Assembly (NCBI GenBank): GCA_902531515.1
Contig: CACAEJ010000010.1
Coordinates: 1-62,581 of the forward strand
Length of the DNA stretch: 62,581 bases
Reading direction: 5' to 3'
DNA from: an uncultured Pseudohongiella sp.
Lineage (GTDB): Bacteria; Pseudomonadota; Gammaproteobacteria; Pseudomonadales; Pseudohongiellaceae
Part shown: one piece after another, positions 18,845 through 28,163 of the stretch
Numbering within the stretch: position 1 is the first letter of the stretch
How the letters are laid out: each line of letters begins with the position of its first letter
The notes under the pieces: generated by a model
Told to the model about the DNA's origin: nothing
What the model saw: only the letters and a program-made list of their open reading frames with translations
Database searches by the model: none
Program-made: the position numbers and the translations under genes

Positions 18845-19525
18845 ATGAATATTTACTCCTATTCCCGAACATCAACACTTGAGCATATTTATACAGGCCG
18901 GGATTCAGAATTAAGTTTGGAAACTGAATTGTTGGCAATACAGACCTACTGTCTTCAGAGAAATTGGTACTTATCAGAGACATTACGAGACAAAGAGGTC
19001 GACTGGGGAGTTCAGTTTAAAGATAGAGAAAACGGTTCCCGATTAATAAGCCTCTTATCTGCAGGTGACAAAGTTATTTGCAGTCATTTAGAAAGATTAG
19101 TTAGTTGCAGTCTAGAAGCTGTGGAGTTAGTTGAGTTTTTTCGAAGTCTTCATGTGCAGTTACATATAGTGGAGCTGGGTGGAGACATAACTCGTGAGGA
19201 CTTCTCTTTGGAATTCGCAAAAGCAGCAGAATTGTTTTCAAACCTGGATAAGAAGAAATCTGCAGAGCGAATCAAAAGCGTGAAGCAGAAACAAAGAAAT
19301 AAAGGCAGATATCTTGGAGGAAGTAGACCTTTCGGCTACATGGTGCATGAGAATGGTAAGTTGATTGAGAATCCACTTGAGCAGCGGTTGCTGAGAAAAA
19401 TTCTCGAATTGAAGCGGGCCGGAAATTCTCTTCGCTCGATCTCTGATGCGGTGTCTACACCTTTAGCTCCCGTCAGTTTTAAGACAGTTCAAAGACTCTT
19501 GCAAAGACATGCAGATCGGTTATGA
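18845..19525 (+). CDS. Short serine-recombinase-like protein with altered catalytic residues
   Basis: 226-residue protein with an N-terminal resolvase/invertase catalytic domain and a short recombinase-type linker (YLGGSRPFGYMVHENGKLI) ending in a helix-rich, HTH-like tail (NSLRSISDAV). The catalytic serine motif YSRTS gives R8 and S10, R66 is in GSRLISLL, and R84 is in HLERL. The usual (D)RLxR motif reads ERLVS here: the position of gamma-delta D67 is E83 and that of R71 is S87. Loss of the last arginine predicts weak or altered strand exchange. It stands alone between the rne leader and lolC, without a transposon or inverted repeats, so a domesticated regulator or site-specific recombinase is plausible. 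Function is unproven. Confidence 0.75.
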   Translation: MNIYSYSRTSTLEHIYTGRDSELSLETELLAIQTYCLQRNWYLSETLRDKEVDWGVQFKDRENGSRLISLLSAGDKVICSHLERLVSCSLEAVELVEFFRSLHVQLHIVELGGDITREDFSLEFAKAAELFSNLDKKKSAERIKSVKQKQRNKGRYLGGSRPFGYMVHENGKLIENPLEQRLLRKILELKRAGNSLRSISDAVSTPLAPVSFKTVQRLLQRHADRL

Positions 19526-19594
19526 ACTTCTTCTGTTTGATTTAAGAATTTGCGAAAGCAGATTTTCCTTTGAGCAAGGAAGGATAAATAGTTT

Positions 19595-20830
19595 ATGCGT
19601 CGACCATTATCCTTACTTATAGGACTCAGATTTTCTTTAGCAAAAAAACATAATTTTATATTGTCTTTTGTCTCACTTGCTTCGATGTTAGGTATTAGCT
19701 TTGGTGTCTTAGTATTGATAGTCGCGACTTCTGTAATTAACGGCTCCATCAATGTAATGAGGACAGAGGCTCTTAAATCTGTTCCGCATGCCGTTCTTCT
19801 GGGAAATTTTAGCTTAGATACGCTAGATCAGGATATGGGTCAGGTTTTAGAATTGAAAGGTGTAGATGCCGTAGCTCCATTTATAGAGGGCGAAGCGGTA
19901 GTCAGAAGCCAAGGTAATTTTGAGTTTATAAAGATTCGTGGAGTCGATCCACAGAGAGAGTACAATGTCCTTGATACTTCGAATCAAAGATACCTTGAGG
20001 TGCTAAGGGAGCTTGAAAATACTGACCAGGGTATAATTTTAGGGACGCGTTTAGCTTCCGCTCTTGGTGTTTTTAGTTCAAGGCCCATAGAGGCGATGCC
20101 ACTAGACAGTCTTCTTGAGCGATCTTCAATGGATGTAAAGAACTTTGAAGTGGTCGGTTTCGCTGACTTTGGTATTTATGGAAATTCTAATTTAGCCCTT
20201 ATTAATTTGAACGATGCTCGAAAATTCTTCAATAAAGACTCTAGCGCTAAATTACAGTTGAGATTGAATGTTGAGAATATATTCAGTGCAAAATCAATAG
20301 CTGAAAATGCTCGCAAGTTTTTGCCGACGGTTAAAGTAGTCAGTTGGGATGAAGCTCAATCTAGTTTATTTTCAGCGTTGAATCTCGAGAAAATACTTAC
20401 TAGCATTATGTTGATAATGATCATTGTCATTGGTGCTGTAAATATAATATCTACTTTAGTTATGATTGTTTCGGATAAGAGTTCTGATATCGCAATTCTG
20501 CGAACAATTGGCGCAACAAGATTTACAATAATGAGGATATTTATAGTGCAGGGAATGATATCCGGTGTACTTGGAACTTTTTTTGGAGTTGTCTTTGGAA
20601 TAATTCTTGCCGCCAACGCCCCTTCAATAAGCCAGTTTATTGAGTCAATGATTAATCAAGTAATGGTTGGTGATGGTGTTTATTTTATTTCCCATTTAAG
20701 AACAGAAGTAAAATACTACGAGGTGTTAGTTATTAGTTCGATAGCAATCTTAATTAGTTTTTTGGCGACTCTTTATCCCGCGTATAGAGCCTCTAAAATC
20801 TATCCCGCTGAAGTTTTAAGATACGAATAG
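19595..20830 (+). CDS. lolC: Lipoprotein-releasing ABC transporter permease LolC/LolE-type
   Basis: Inner-membrane permease that, with LolD, extracts outer-membrane lipoproteins and hands them to LolA. It has 411 residues. An N-terminal TM helix is at about 25-48, a periplasmic MacB-like core domain at about 50-260, and three C-terminal TM helices at about 270-400. ILRTIGATRFTIMRIF matches the FtsX/MacB-type coupling region. The start has an AAGGAAGGA ribosome site. It is the first gene of the long envelope operon, 69 bases after the recombinase-like gene. Assignment as LolC rather than LolE rests on gene order. Confidence 0.92.
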   Translation: MRRPLSLLIGLRFSLAKKHNFILSFVSLASMLGISFGVLVLIVATSVINGSINVMRTEALKSVPHAVLLGNFSLDTLDQDMGQVLELKGVDAVAPFIEGEAVVRSQGNFEFIKIRGVDPQREYNVLDTSNQRYLEVLRELENTDQGIILGTRLASALGVFSSRPIEAMPLDSLLERSSMDVKNFEVVGFADFGIYGNSNLALINLNDARKFFNKDSSAKLQLRLNVENIFSAKSIAENARKFLPTVKVVSWDEAQSSLFSALNLEKILTSIMLIMIIVIGAVNIISTLVMIVSDKSSDIAILRTIGATRFTIMRIFIVQGMISGVLGTFFGVVFGIILAANAPSISQFIESMINQVMVGDGVYFISHLRTEVKYYEVLVISSIAILISFLATLYPAYRASKIYPAEVLRYE

Positions 20831-20855
20831 CTTTTTTATAAGCTGAGAAAAGGAA

Positions 20856-21542
20856 ATGAGTAAGGTCAGTGATTGCGTAATTAGCTGCTCCAGATTAAGT
20901 AAATTCTATGAGCAAGGATCTACAAAACTTGCCGTCCTGTCAGATATTAATCTGCGTGTTGGGATGGGTGAAAAGATTGCGATAGTAGGAACATCAGGCT
21001 CAGGTAAAACTACTTTACTGAATCTTCTTGGGGGGCTTGATTTGCCATCATCTGGAACCGTTACTGTTGCTGGAAAAAATCTTAATGAGATTAATGAGTC
21101 GGACAGAGGTTTTCTACGAAATAAGTATCTTGGGTTCGTATTTCAATTCCACCATCTTCTCGGGGAGTTTACCGCCCTGGAAAATGTGACTATGCCGTTA
21201 TTGATCAGCGGCAGTGATGTACGCGAAGCAGAGGTAAGTTCAGAGTTGATGTTGAAGAGAGTAGGGCTTTTAAATCGAATTTCTCATAAGCCCAGCGAGC
21301 TCTCTGGAGGCGAAAGACAAAGAGTAGCGATTGCTAGAGCGCTAGTTAATGAACCGAAATGTGTTTTACTTGATGAGCCTACCGGCAACTTGGATAAGTA
21401 CACTGCAGTAGAGATACAACAATTGTTGGCTGACTTGAATGAGAGTCTTCATACGAGTTTCATTATGGTAACTCATGATGATTCGATGGCAAATACTATG
21501 AGCCGAAAACTTGTTCTGGAAGGCGGGATTCTTCATGAGTAA
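20856..21542 (+). CDS. lolD: Lipoprotein-releasing ABC transporter ATPase LolD
   Basis: ATPase powering lipoprotein release, 228 residues, the usual size. Walker A is GTSGSGKTTLL, the Q-loop lies in FVFQFHHLLGEFTALENV, the signature is LSGGERQRVAIARAL, Walker B is CVLLDEPTGNLD and the switch is VTHD. The HHLLxEFTALENV segment is characteristic of LolD. It lies between the two permease genes; its TAA overlaps the start of lolE (ATGAGTAA at 21535-21542), implying coupled translation. Confidence 0.95.
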   Translation: MSKVSDCVISCSRLSKFYEQGSTKLAVLSDINLRVGMGEKIAIVGTSGSGKTTLLNLLGGLDLPSSGTVTVAGKNLNEINESDRGFLRNKYLGFVFQFHHLLGEFTALENVTMPLLISGSDVREAEVSSELMLKRVGLLNRISHKPSELSGGERQRVAIARALVNEPKCVLLDEPTGNLDKYTAVEIQQLLADLNESLHTSFIMVTHDDSMANTMSRKLVLEGGILHE

Positions 21543-22788
21543 ACAGCGAATCTCAGTCTCTCGATTAATTGCTTTTAGATATATAAGTATAAAAAGTCAT
21601 TCACATCTCGTTTCATTTATGTCATCAATTTCAATATTTGGGCTATCGCTTGGGGTAGGTATTTTGATAACAGCTTTATCGATTATGAATGGTTTCGATA
21701 AAGAGATGCGAGAAAATATTCTTGGTGTAATACCACATATTACTGTTTCGACAGAGGAAGATCTCAACTCACAAGAATGGCAGAATATTGAGAACTTGAT
21801 TCTCGATTTAGCTTCCGTAGAGGCAATCTCCCCGACAATTAATGTTGGTGGAGTTGCAGCGTCACCGAGCGGAAGTAGTGGGGTACTTGTTAATGGCGTC
21901 GACCCCGGTCGGGAAGTGGATGTGTCTGTAATCGATGATTTCTTTATAGAAGGCGAATTAGCATATCTTAAAAATAATCGTTGGGGCGTAACTCTAGGCA
22001 AGTCACTAGCGGAAAAACTCGGTGTTGGGATGGGAGAAACGATTGAGATATTTTCGCCTTCGATAGTTATTAATCCTTTAAGTTCTCGGGTTATTTTTCG
22101 TCAATTTGAGGTAGTTGGTATTTTTAAAGTTGGCAATCAAGAAATTGATAGCAATCTTATTATTGCTAATATGGATTCTGTTCGTGCGCTTTTTCGAATC
22201 AAGCAAGAACACAATGGATTGCGAATCAAAACTCACGATGTTCTTAACGTTAATGAAACAGAACGGGAAATCTCTGATTTGTCACCAGAAACAATTTTTG
22301 TTACATCGTGGACATCTCAATTTGGAGCTATTTATGAAAATATTCAATTTTCACGCTCTATAATCAGCTTAATGTTATGGTTATTGATAATGGTAGCTGC
22401 TTTTAATCTAATAGTAAGTTTAGTAATGATCGTTAAAGGCAAGGCGAGCGATATTGCGATACTGCGAGCACTGGGAGCGAGTACTTCCATGGTTCGCCAG
22501 ATTTTTTTATGGCAAGGTGGTTTGATAGGCTTAATTGGAATTACATTTGGTGTAATTCTAGGAATAGTCGGAAGTCTCCAAATCGGAAACTTCGCGGCAT
22601 ACATAGAGAATATGTTATCTATAAATCTCTTGAACGCAGAGGTTTACCCAATAGATTTTTTACCGTCGCAGCTTTCCATTTTTGATGTAGGGGGTGTGGT
22701 GATTGGAGTATTTATACTTTCAATTCTAGCTACTGTTTATCCGTCTTCGAAGGCAGCATCAACTCTGCCAGCGCAGTCTTTGCGCTAA
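21535..22788 (+). CDS. lolE: Lipoprotein-releasing ABC transporter permease LolE/LolC-type
   Basis: Second permease of the LolCDE complex, about 417 residues from the chosen ATG at 21535. That ATG overlaps the lolD stop; an earlier in-frame codon at 21511 would add eight residues inside lolD and is less likely. The N-terminal RLIAFRYISIKSHSHLVSFMSSIS is family-like. The C-terminal helices include KGKASDIAILRALGASTSMVRQIFLWQG, the cytoplasmic coupling helix. The separate LolC and LolE genes mean the heterodimeric gammaproteobacterial arrangement rather than single LolF. Confidence 0.93.
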   Translation: MSKQRISVSRLIAFRYISIKSHSHLVSFMSSISIFGLSLGVGILITALSIMNGFDKEMRENILGVIPHITVSTEEDLNSQEWQNIENLILDLASVEAISPTINVGGVAASPSGSSGVLVNGVDPGREVDVSVIDDFFIEGELAYLKNNRWGVTLGKSLAEKLGVGMGETIEIFSPSIVINPLSSRVIFRQFEVVGIFKVGNQEIDSNLIIANMDSVRALFRIKQEHNGLRIKTHDVLNVNETEREISDLSPETIFVTSWTSQFGAIYENIQFSRSIISLMLWLLIMVAAFNLIVSLVMIVKGKASDIAILRALGASTSMVRQIFLWQGGLIGLIGITFGVILGIVGSLQIGNFAAYIENMLSINLLNAEVYPIDFLPSQLSIFDVGGVVIGVFILSILATVYPSSKAASTLPAQSLR

Positions 22789-22863
22789 AGTTAATTTGTA
22801 TATTATCGGTCTCGGATATGACAAGATCATTAATTTTAACGGCTTATTGTTAGGGGAATCTGA

Positions 22864-23487
22864 GTGCTAGAGATTATGAGAACAGGGGGCTGGTTAATGC
22901 TTCCGATTATTCTCTGTTCCATCTTGGCAACGGCTATTATCGTTGAGAGATTTTGGAGTCTAGATCCCGATAGAGTCTCGCCTAAAAATTTACTTCCGCA
23001 AGTATGGGTATGGCTAAAAAATGACCAGTTGGATGCCACAAAGTTGCGAAAATTACATTTGTCGTCACCGTTAGGCCACATCCTTGCAGCCGGGTTGAGT
23101 TGTCGCAGAAATGGAAAAGAAGCAGTAACGGAATCTATAGAGAGAGCTGCAGCGCAAGTGATTCATGAAATGGAAAGTTATTTGGGAGTTCTTGGAATCA
23201 TAGCAACAATTTGCCCACTACTAGGATTGCTGGGAACTATAACTGGCATGATTCAGGTATTTGGTCAAGTGTTAGCGGGGGCCTCAGCGGCAGCATCCCC
23301 GCTAGCCGAAGGCATATCGTCGGCATTGCTTACGACTGCTGCCGGATTGACTGTTGCGATACCTGCTTATGTATTTCATAGATATTTCACTCTTAAAATA
23401 GAAATGTTGACTCTTAACCTTGAGCAAGAGTCCTCAAAACTCATTGAGTCGATTTATACCGATCAAAAAATAGAAGTTATATCCTAA
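22864..23487 (+). CDS. exbB: MotA/TolQ/ExbB family proton channel protein
   Basis: Inner-membrane energy-transducing subunit, 207 residues with three TM helices (about 10-28, 105-130 and 150-172). The family signature LGVLGIIATICPLLGLLGTITGMIQVF includes the conserved pore-lining helix, and the end of helix 3 reads LLTTAAGLTVAIPAYVFHRYF. The start is GTG at 22864 with AGGGG upstream. In Pseudomonas an exbB-exbD pair lies in the same lpxK/kdsB neighbourhood. Partner use (TonB, Tol or an envelope-specific system) cannot be told from sequence. Confidence 0.9.
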   Translation: MLEIMRTGGWLMLPIILCSILATAIIVERFWSLDPDRVSPKNLLPQVWVWLKNDQLDATKLRKLHLSSPLGHILAAGLSCRRNGKEAVTESIERAAAQVIHEMESYLGVLGIIATICPLLGLLGTITGMIQVFGQVLAGASAAASPLAEGISSALLTTAAGLTVAIPAYVFHRYFTLKIEMLTLNLEQESSKLIESIYTDQKIEVIS

Positions 23488-23488
23488 A

Positions 23489-23911
23489 TTGAAATTTAAA
23501 CGTTCAAAAAAGTATGACCTATCGATTAATATTACACCGCTAGTAGATGTTATTTTTTTACTGTTAATATTCTTTATCGTAACCGCGGTTTTAGAAGGTA
23601 ACTACCTAATTGAAATAGATCTACCGCGAGGAATAGCTAATGCATCCGAAATGCCGTTGGAAGATATAGAAATAGTTGTTTCTCGTGATGGAAGATATTT
23701 TTTAAATGGGGTGCCGATTTTGAATAACAGCGAGACAATTTTACAGAGAGAACTTCGGCAAGCATCTAACGGAAACGTTGGTTTGCCAGTTATTCTTTAT
23801 GCGGATGGGGAGGTGCCCCACAGAACTGTTATGAGCATCATGAGCATTGTCGAAAACACTGGTTTCACTAAACTACAACTGGCCGTTCAATCTAAGGAAG
23901 AATTTCAATAA
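23489..23911 (+). CDS. exbD: ExbD/TolR family protein
   Basis: Partner of the ExbB-like channel, 140 residues. A single TM helix at about 18-38 contains the essential aspartate in ITPLVDVIFLLLIFFIVT, and a periplasmic domain follows. It starts with TTG at 23489, one base after the exbB stop, so translation is almost certainly coupled. Family assignment is firm; ExbD versus TolR naming is conventional. Confidence 0.9.
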   Translation: MKFKRSKKYDLSINITPLVDVIFLLLIFFIVTAVLEGNYLIEIDLPRGIANASEMPLEDIEIVVSRDGRYFLNGVPILNNSETILQRELRQASNGNVGLPVILYADGEVPHRTVMSIMSIVENTGFTKLQLAVQSKEEFQ

Positions 23912-23935
23912 GATAAATTATATGAATAATATTCA

Positions 23936-25711
23936 ATGCTAAATAAAAATACGGAAAAACAAAAAGAAAAAATGCTATATCTATACACGCGGTTGCTTGG
24001 ATATATTAAGGTATTTCCAATAGCCATTTTCGGCAGTGTGTTCGGATATATAGTTTTTGCAGCAACAACTCCAGCTACAACTTGGTGGCTGGGCTTTACT
24101 GTTGATGCGATAAATTCTGAAAATTATGAAACGCTGAGGATTGTCAGTCCTCTTCTGTGTCTTTCTATTGTGATCGTTAGAGGTATAGGCGGGTTTTATG
24201 GGAGCTATTCATTAGCGTTATTGTCAAATGGGGTGATTCATAAATTGCGCGTAGAGCTGATGAACCATCTCATGCATTTACCGGTGAGATATTTTGATCA
24301 AATTACATCTGGTAAATTAGTTTCTAAGTTCACATATGATGTTTCTCAAATCGCTGGAGCGGCATCAAACGCGATAGCAGTTATTGTCAGGGAAGGTTTT
24401 ACGGTAATCGGATTGCTGGCTTTTCTAATGTATACTGATTGGCAACTAACGTTGACTTTTTTGTTAATTGCTCCAGCTGTTGCTAAGGTTGTTAGCGTAG
24501 CATCAAAGTATTTCAGGCGATACAGTACCCAAATGCAAGAATCCATGGGAGAGCTTACACAGATAACTAATGAGTCAATTAAAGGTCATAAAATTATACG
24601 ATCTTTCAATGCAGAAAAGTTTGTAAGTTCGAAGCTGATTCAGGCAAGCGAAAAGAATAGAATTCAAAATATTAAAATGGCGATTACTAGGAGCGCTAGT
24701 ACTCCGGTTGTTCAGTTTCTCGTAGCGGTAGCTCTAGCTTTTCTGGTTTGGTTAGCGATGTCGCCGGAGTTTTTTTCGAATAAAAGTCCCGGTGATTTTG
24801 TGGCTTTTTTGGGAGCTGCTGGATTACTTGCTAAACCAATTCGTCAGCTAACGCAAATCAATTCTGTTATTCAAAGAGGTCTATCAGCGTCAAGAAGTGT
24901 GTTCTCAATTCTTGATGAAAATGTCCAGATTAACACTGGGAAAAATGAAGTTGAGAGAGTTCGGGGTAAAATAGAATTTAGACGAGTTAATTTCGTATAC
25001 CATGGAAGTGAAAACGCAGTTAGTAATATTTCCTTTACTGTATATGCGGGACAGACCGTCGCTCTTGTGGGAAGGTCAGGTAGCGGTAAGTCGACAATAG
25101 TAAATTTAATACCTAGGTTTTACGAATGTAACTCGGGTCAAATCTTAATCGATGATGTAGTAAATAAAGACTATACATTAGAGAGCTTGCGAAATCAGAT
25201 TTCTTTTGTGACACAGCAAATTTTCTTGTTTGATGGGAGTATTCTAGAGAATATAGCTTATAGCGACTCGACGGCTAGTCGTGAAAAGGTACTTGAGGCT
25301 GCAAAACGTGCTTTTGCTATGGATTTTATCCGGCAGCTTCCGGAGGGGTTGGACACTCAAGTTGGCGATGATGGAGTGTTGTTATCTGGAGGAGAGAGGC
25401 AGAGAATCGCAATTGCTAGAGCTCTGTTGAAGGACTCTCCTATATTAATTCTTGATGAGGCGACTTCAGCGCTAGATGCTGAATCAGAGCAGAACATTCA
25501 AGAAGCCTTAAATAATCTAATGATAGGCCGAACTACATTTATTATTGCTCACAGACTCTCAACTATTGAGAAGGCCGATATTATATTGGTATTAGATAAG
25601 GGTAGAATTGTTGAGTCGGGCTCACATAACCAACTTTTGGCAGAAAGTCAGATCTACAATCAATTGCATAGTGGAAATTTCGAAACCAGAACCTTGGATG
25701 AATCCTTATGA
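23936..25711 (+). CDS. msbA: Lipid A export ATP-binding/permease MsbA
   Basis: Homodimeric ABC exporter half-transporter that flips lipid A-core across the inner membrane, 591 residues. Six TM helices span about 20-310, then the nucleotide-binding domain shows Walker A GRSGSGKSTI, signature LLSGGERQRIAIARAL, Walker B ILILDEATSALDAES and the switch histidine in IIAHRLSTIE. Its place immediately before lpxK mirrors the E. coli msbA-lpxK pair and supports lipid A as substrate rather than a drug exporter role. It overlaps lpxK by 4 bases (ATGA). Confidence 0.94.
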   Translation: MLNKNTEKQKEKMLYLYTRLLGYIKVFPIAIFGSVFGYIVFAATTPATTWWLGFTVDAINSENYETLRIVSPLLCLSIVIVRGIGGFYGSYSLALLSNGVIHKLRVELMNHLMHLPVRYFDQITSGKLVSKFTYDVSQIAGAASNAIAVIVREGFTVIGLLAFLMYTDWQLTLTFLLIAPAVAKVVSVASKYFRRYSTQMQESMGELTQITNESIKGHKIIRSFNAEKFVSSKLIQASEKNRIQNIKMAITRSASTPVVQFLVAVALAFLVWLAMSPEFFSNKSPGDFVAFLGAAGLLAKPIRQLTQINSVIQRGLSASRSVFSILDENVQINTGKNEVERVRGKIEFRRVNFVYHGSENAVSNISFTVYAGQTVALVGRSGSGKSTIVNLIPRFYECNSGQILIDDVVNKDYTLESLRNQISFVTQQIFLFDGSILENIAYSDSTASREKVLEAAKRAFAMDFIRQLPEGLDTQVGDDGVLLSGGERQRIAIARALLKDSPILILDEATSALDAESEQNIQEALNNLMIGRTTFIIAHRLSTIEKADIILVLDKGRIVESGSHNQLLAESQIYNQLHSGNFETRTLDESL

Positions 25712-26739
25712 GGTTTATCATTGAAGCGTGGAGAAAAAAATCTCCGTGGTTGATATTTTTTGTACCGGTTTCTTATATCTATCGAATTTTGATTTTGATT
25801 AATAGAAAAGTATCCTCCGTGAAAAAAAGACCAGAAAGATTCAAAGTCCCAGTTATTGTAATTGGTAATATAACGGTTGGCGGCGCGGGTAAAACTCCGC
25901 TTACAATCTCTATTGCGACTGAATTAGCCGCTCTTGGTTATAAACCAGGTATCGTAAGCAGAGGGTATGGAGGACACCCGCCTCATTACCCTTTCTGCGT
26001 AGATTCTAATAAAAACTCTTCAGTTGTTGGTGATGAACCTTTGTTAATAGCTCAAAGGACCCAACTTCCAGTAGTTATTGATCCAAACCGACATGCTGCC
26101 GTGGAATTTATACTAAATGAATTCGATGTGGATATAATTTTGAGCGATGATGGGATGCAGCACTATAACATGTATAGGGACATCGAAATTTGCGTATTGG
26201 ATGGAAACGAAACCATCTCAAATGGACATTGTTTTCCTGCTGGCCCTTTAAGAGAACCATTGAAACGACTTAATGAGGTAGATTTCATTGTGCTTAATGG
26301 TAGTAAAAGTACTGTCGCACTCAAGAATCTAAGTGTTTTATCTTTTGAGATGAAAATGATACCTAAATCTTTCGTTAATCTTTCTACGAATGAAGTTAGA
26401 CCATTTGGCGGGGCCCCATTCAATATAGGAAATCGAATTCAGGCAGTAACGGCAATAGCTAATCCGAATAGATTTTTTGAAATTATTGAATGTTTGCCTT
26501 ACCCCTTGAATAAAATTGATTATCCTGATCATTATGAATTTACTGCTAGTGATTTTGATCCAGAAAAAATTGAAATGCATCAGCCTGTCGTAATGACTGA
26601 AAAAGACGCGGTTAAATGTAAATCCTTTGCTACTAATAATTTTTGGATGCTTACAACAAATATTGAGCTTGATGATTCATTTGTTGATTTACTAGTAAGC
26701 AAAATTGACAGTTGTAAACAAGATATAGCGCGAACTTAG
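25708..26739 (+). CDS. lpxK: Tetraacyldisaccharide 4'-kinase LpxK
   Basis: Membrane-associated kinase that phosphorylates the 4' position of the lipid A disaccharide precursor. It has 343 residues. An N-terminal hydrophobic anchor is at about 12-30, and the variant P-loop GNITVGGAGKTPLTI is at about 52-66. The LSDDGMQHYNMYRDIEICVLDG block has conserved acidic residues, and VVMTEKDAVKC lies near the C-terminus. The start overlaps the msbA stop. All conserved motifs are present. Confidence 0.96.
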   Translation: MRFIIEAWRKKSPWLIFFVPVSYIYRILILINRKVSSVKKRPERFKVPVIVIGNITVGGAGKTPLTISIATELAALGYKPGIVSRGYGGHPPHYPFCVDSNKNSSVVGDEPLLIAQRTQLPVVIDPNRHAAVEFILNEFDVDIILSDDGMQHYNMYRDIEICVLDGNETISNGHCFPAGPLREPLKRLNEVDFIVLNGSKSTVALKNLSVLSFEMKMIPKSFVNLSTNEVRPFGGAPFNIGNRIQAVTAIANPNRFFEIIECLPYPLNKIDYPDHYEFTASDFDPEKIEMHQPVVMTEKDAVKCKSFATNNFWMLTTNIELDDSFVDLLVSKIDSCKQDIART

Positions 26740-26748
26740 GAATTTTTG

Positions 26749-26940
26749 ATGTTAGATAAGAAACTGCTTGAAATCTTAGCTTGCCCGATTTGTAAAAAAG
26801 ATTTAATTCATGACACAGAAAATAAGGAACTTATTTGTTTGACGGATTTGTTAGCATTCCCCATTCGCGAGGGTATTCCGGTCATGCTAGAAAATGAAGC
26901 TAGAGGGTTAGATCTATCAGAAAAGGAAAAATATCAGTGA
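26749..26940 (+). CDS. ycaR: Trm112/YcaR family small zinc-binding-type protein
   Basis: 63-residue protein of the Trm112p-like (UPF0434/YcaR) family. The N-terminal MLDKKLLEILACPICKKDLI carries the CPxC pair and is followed by the typical LAFPIREGIPVML motif. I use the ATG at 26749 rather than the TTG one codon earlier. It lies between lpxK and kdsB exactly as in E. coli and Pseudomonas. Its role is not established. Its TGA overlaps the kdsB GTG (GTGA). Confidence 0.92.
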   Translation: MLDKKLLEILACPICKKDLIHDTENKELICLTDLLAFPIREGIPVMLENEARGLDLSEKEKYQ

Positions 26941-27653
26941 GTTTTTTTGTGGTCATTCCGGCTCGCTATGATTCTCGCCGTTTACCGGGTAAACCATTGG
27001 CAGATATTGCTGGAATTCCAATGATTCAATATGTATATGAAAGCGCAAAGAAAAGCTCAGCGGAAGATGTGATAGTGGCTACGGATGATTCAAGAATTCT
27101 TGAAGCTGTAGAAAAATTTGGCGGGAAAGCCTTATTGACTTCGAAAGATCATAGATCGGGGACAGAGAGAATTCAAGAGGTTACAAATGAACTTGATTTG
27201 TCTTTGAATGATATAGTTGTAAACGTCCAAGGAGATGAACCTCTTATTCCACCTGAAGCAATTGACATCGTTGCCGCCTCGCTAAAAGGAAAAAAAGACT
27301 TCGGTATAGCGACTCTATGTGAGTCAGCAACTGAAGGCATGGAAAACCCAAATATAGTTAAGGTTGTAATGAATTCATTCGGCGAGGCTTTGTATTTTAG
27401 TCGGTCTCCAATTCCATATTCTACAAACTCGAATAATTATTTCCGTCATATAGGGTTGTATGCGTACAGGGTAGATACTTTGAATAAATTCGTTAACTTT
27501 CCCGCTTCCATATACGAGGATTCGGAAAATCTTGAGCAATTAAGGGCACTCGATTTCGGACTAAAAATCCATGTAACAGTTTGCGATTTTAATATTCCTC
27601 CAGGTGTTGATACTCCGAAGGATTTAAATGCTGTAAGAGCTTTAATTCCGTAA
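26937..27653 (+). CDS. kdsB: 3-deoxy-manno-octulosonate cytidylyltransferase KdsB
   Basis: Activates Kdo to CMP-Kdo for LPS inner-core synthesis in the cytosol. It has 238 residues. The nucleotide-binding PARYDSRRLPGKPLADI is at the N-terminus, then VIVATDDSRI, SGTERIQEV and the metal-site motif VVNVQGDEPLIPP. The C-terminus LEQLRALDFGLKIHV and PGVDTPKDL are typical. It uses a GTG start overlapping the ycaR stop. Confidence 0.97.
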   Translation: MSFFVVIPARYDSRRLPGKPLADIAGIPMIQYVYESAKKSSAEDVIVATDDSRILEAVEKFGGKALLTSKDHRSGTERIQEVTNELDLSLNDIVVNVQGDEPLIPPEAIDIVAASLKGKKDFGIATLCESATEGMENPNIVKVVMNSFGEALYFSRSPIPYSTNSNNYFRHIGLYAYRVDTLNKFVNFPASIYEDSENLEQLRALDFGLKIHVTVCDFNIPPGVDTPKDLNAVRALIP

Positions 27654-27659
27654 TTATCC

Positions 27660-28151
27660 ATGTTAGCAGAAAAATCACTTAAAATACTTATAGTTTGCCT
27701 TGGAAATATCTGTAGATCGCCGACAGCTCATGGAGTTCTTTCTAAAATGATAATATCTAAAAATTTGGAAGGCGCGATAGAAATAGATTCAGCCGGGACA
27801 GGCAGTTGGCATCTGGGTCAAAATCCAGATTTTCGATCAACGCGAGCTGCATCATCACGAGGTTACGACATTAGCAAATTAACTGCTAGACAGATTACAG
27901 ATACCGATTTTTCTGAATTTGATTATTTGCTGGCAATGGATAAGAGTAATCTAAGTGATTTAAATAAGCTTTGTCCTGAACGGTATAAACATAAATTGGA
28001 ACTTTTTCTGAGGTTTGGCTCCACCGGAGAATTATCTGTTCCAGATCCATACTACGATGAGAGTTCAGGTTTCGAGGTTGTGTTTGATTTGATCGAGGAT
28101 GCATGTGAAAAATTTCTAGAATACGTTATTGAAAAGCATAAGTTGGGCTAG
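27660..28151 (+). CDS. Low-molecular-weight protein tyrosine phosphatase
   Basis: 163-residue cytosolic phosphatase. The P-loop VCLGNICRSPTAHG carries the catalytic Cys and Arg of CX5RS. The general-acid aspartate is in VPDPYYDESSGFEVVFDLIEDAC near the C-terminus. It sits between kdsB and murB, as the equivalent gene does in Pseudomonas. In other bacteria such enzymes act on tyrosine kinases of polysaccharide export; no such kinase is in this window, so the substrate is unknown. Confidence 0.93.
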   Translation: MLAEKSLKILIVCLGNICRSPTAHGVLSKMIISKNLEGAIEIDSAGTGSWHLGQNPDFRSTRAASSRGYDISKLTARQITDTDFSEFDYLLAMDKSNLSDLNKLCPERYKHKLELFLRFGSTGELSVPDPYYDESSGFEVVFDLIEDACEKFLEYVIEKHKLG

Positions 28152-28163
28152 CAGATTCCCGTA

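Noticed and set aside
18845..19525. The serine recombinase as integrase of the tRNA-Leu island
   Set aside because: It is 13 kb away across core genes, of the short resolvase-like type, and its active site is altered. tRNA-targeting islands normally use tyrosine recombinases.
21597..22001. 134-residue minus-strand frame inside lolE
   Set aside because: Antisense to a strongly supported permease; no motif or start signal.
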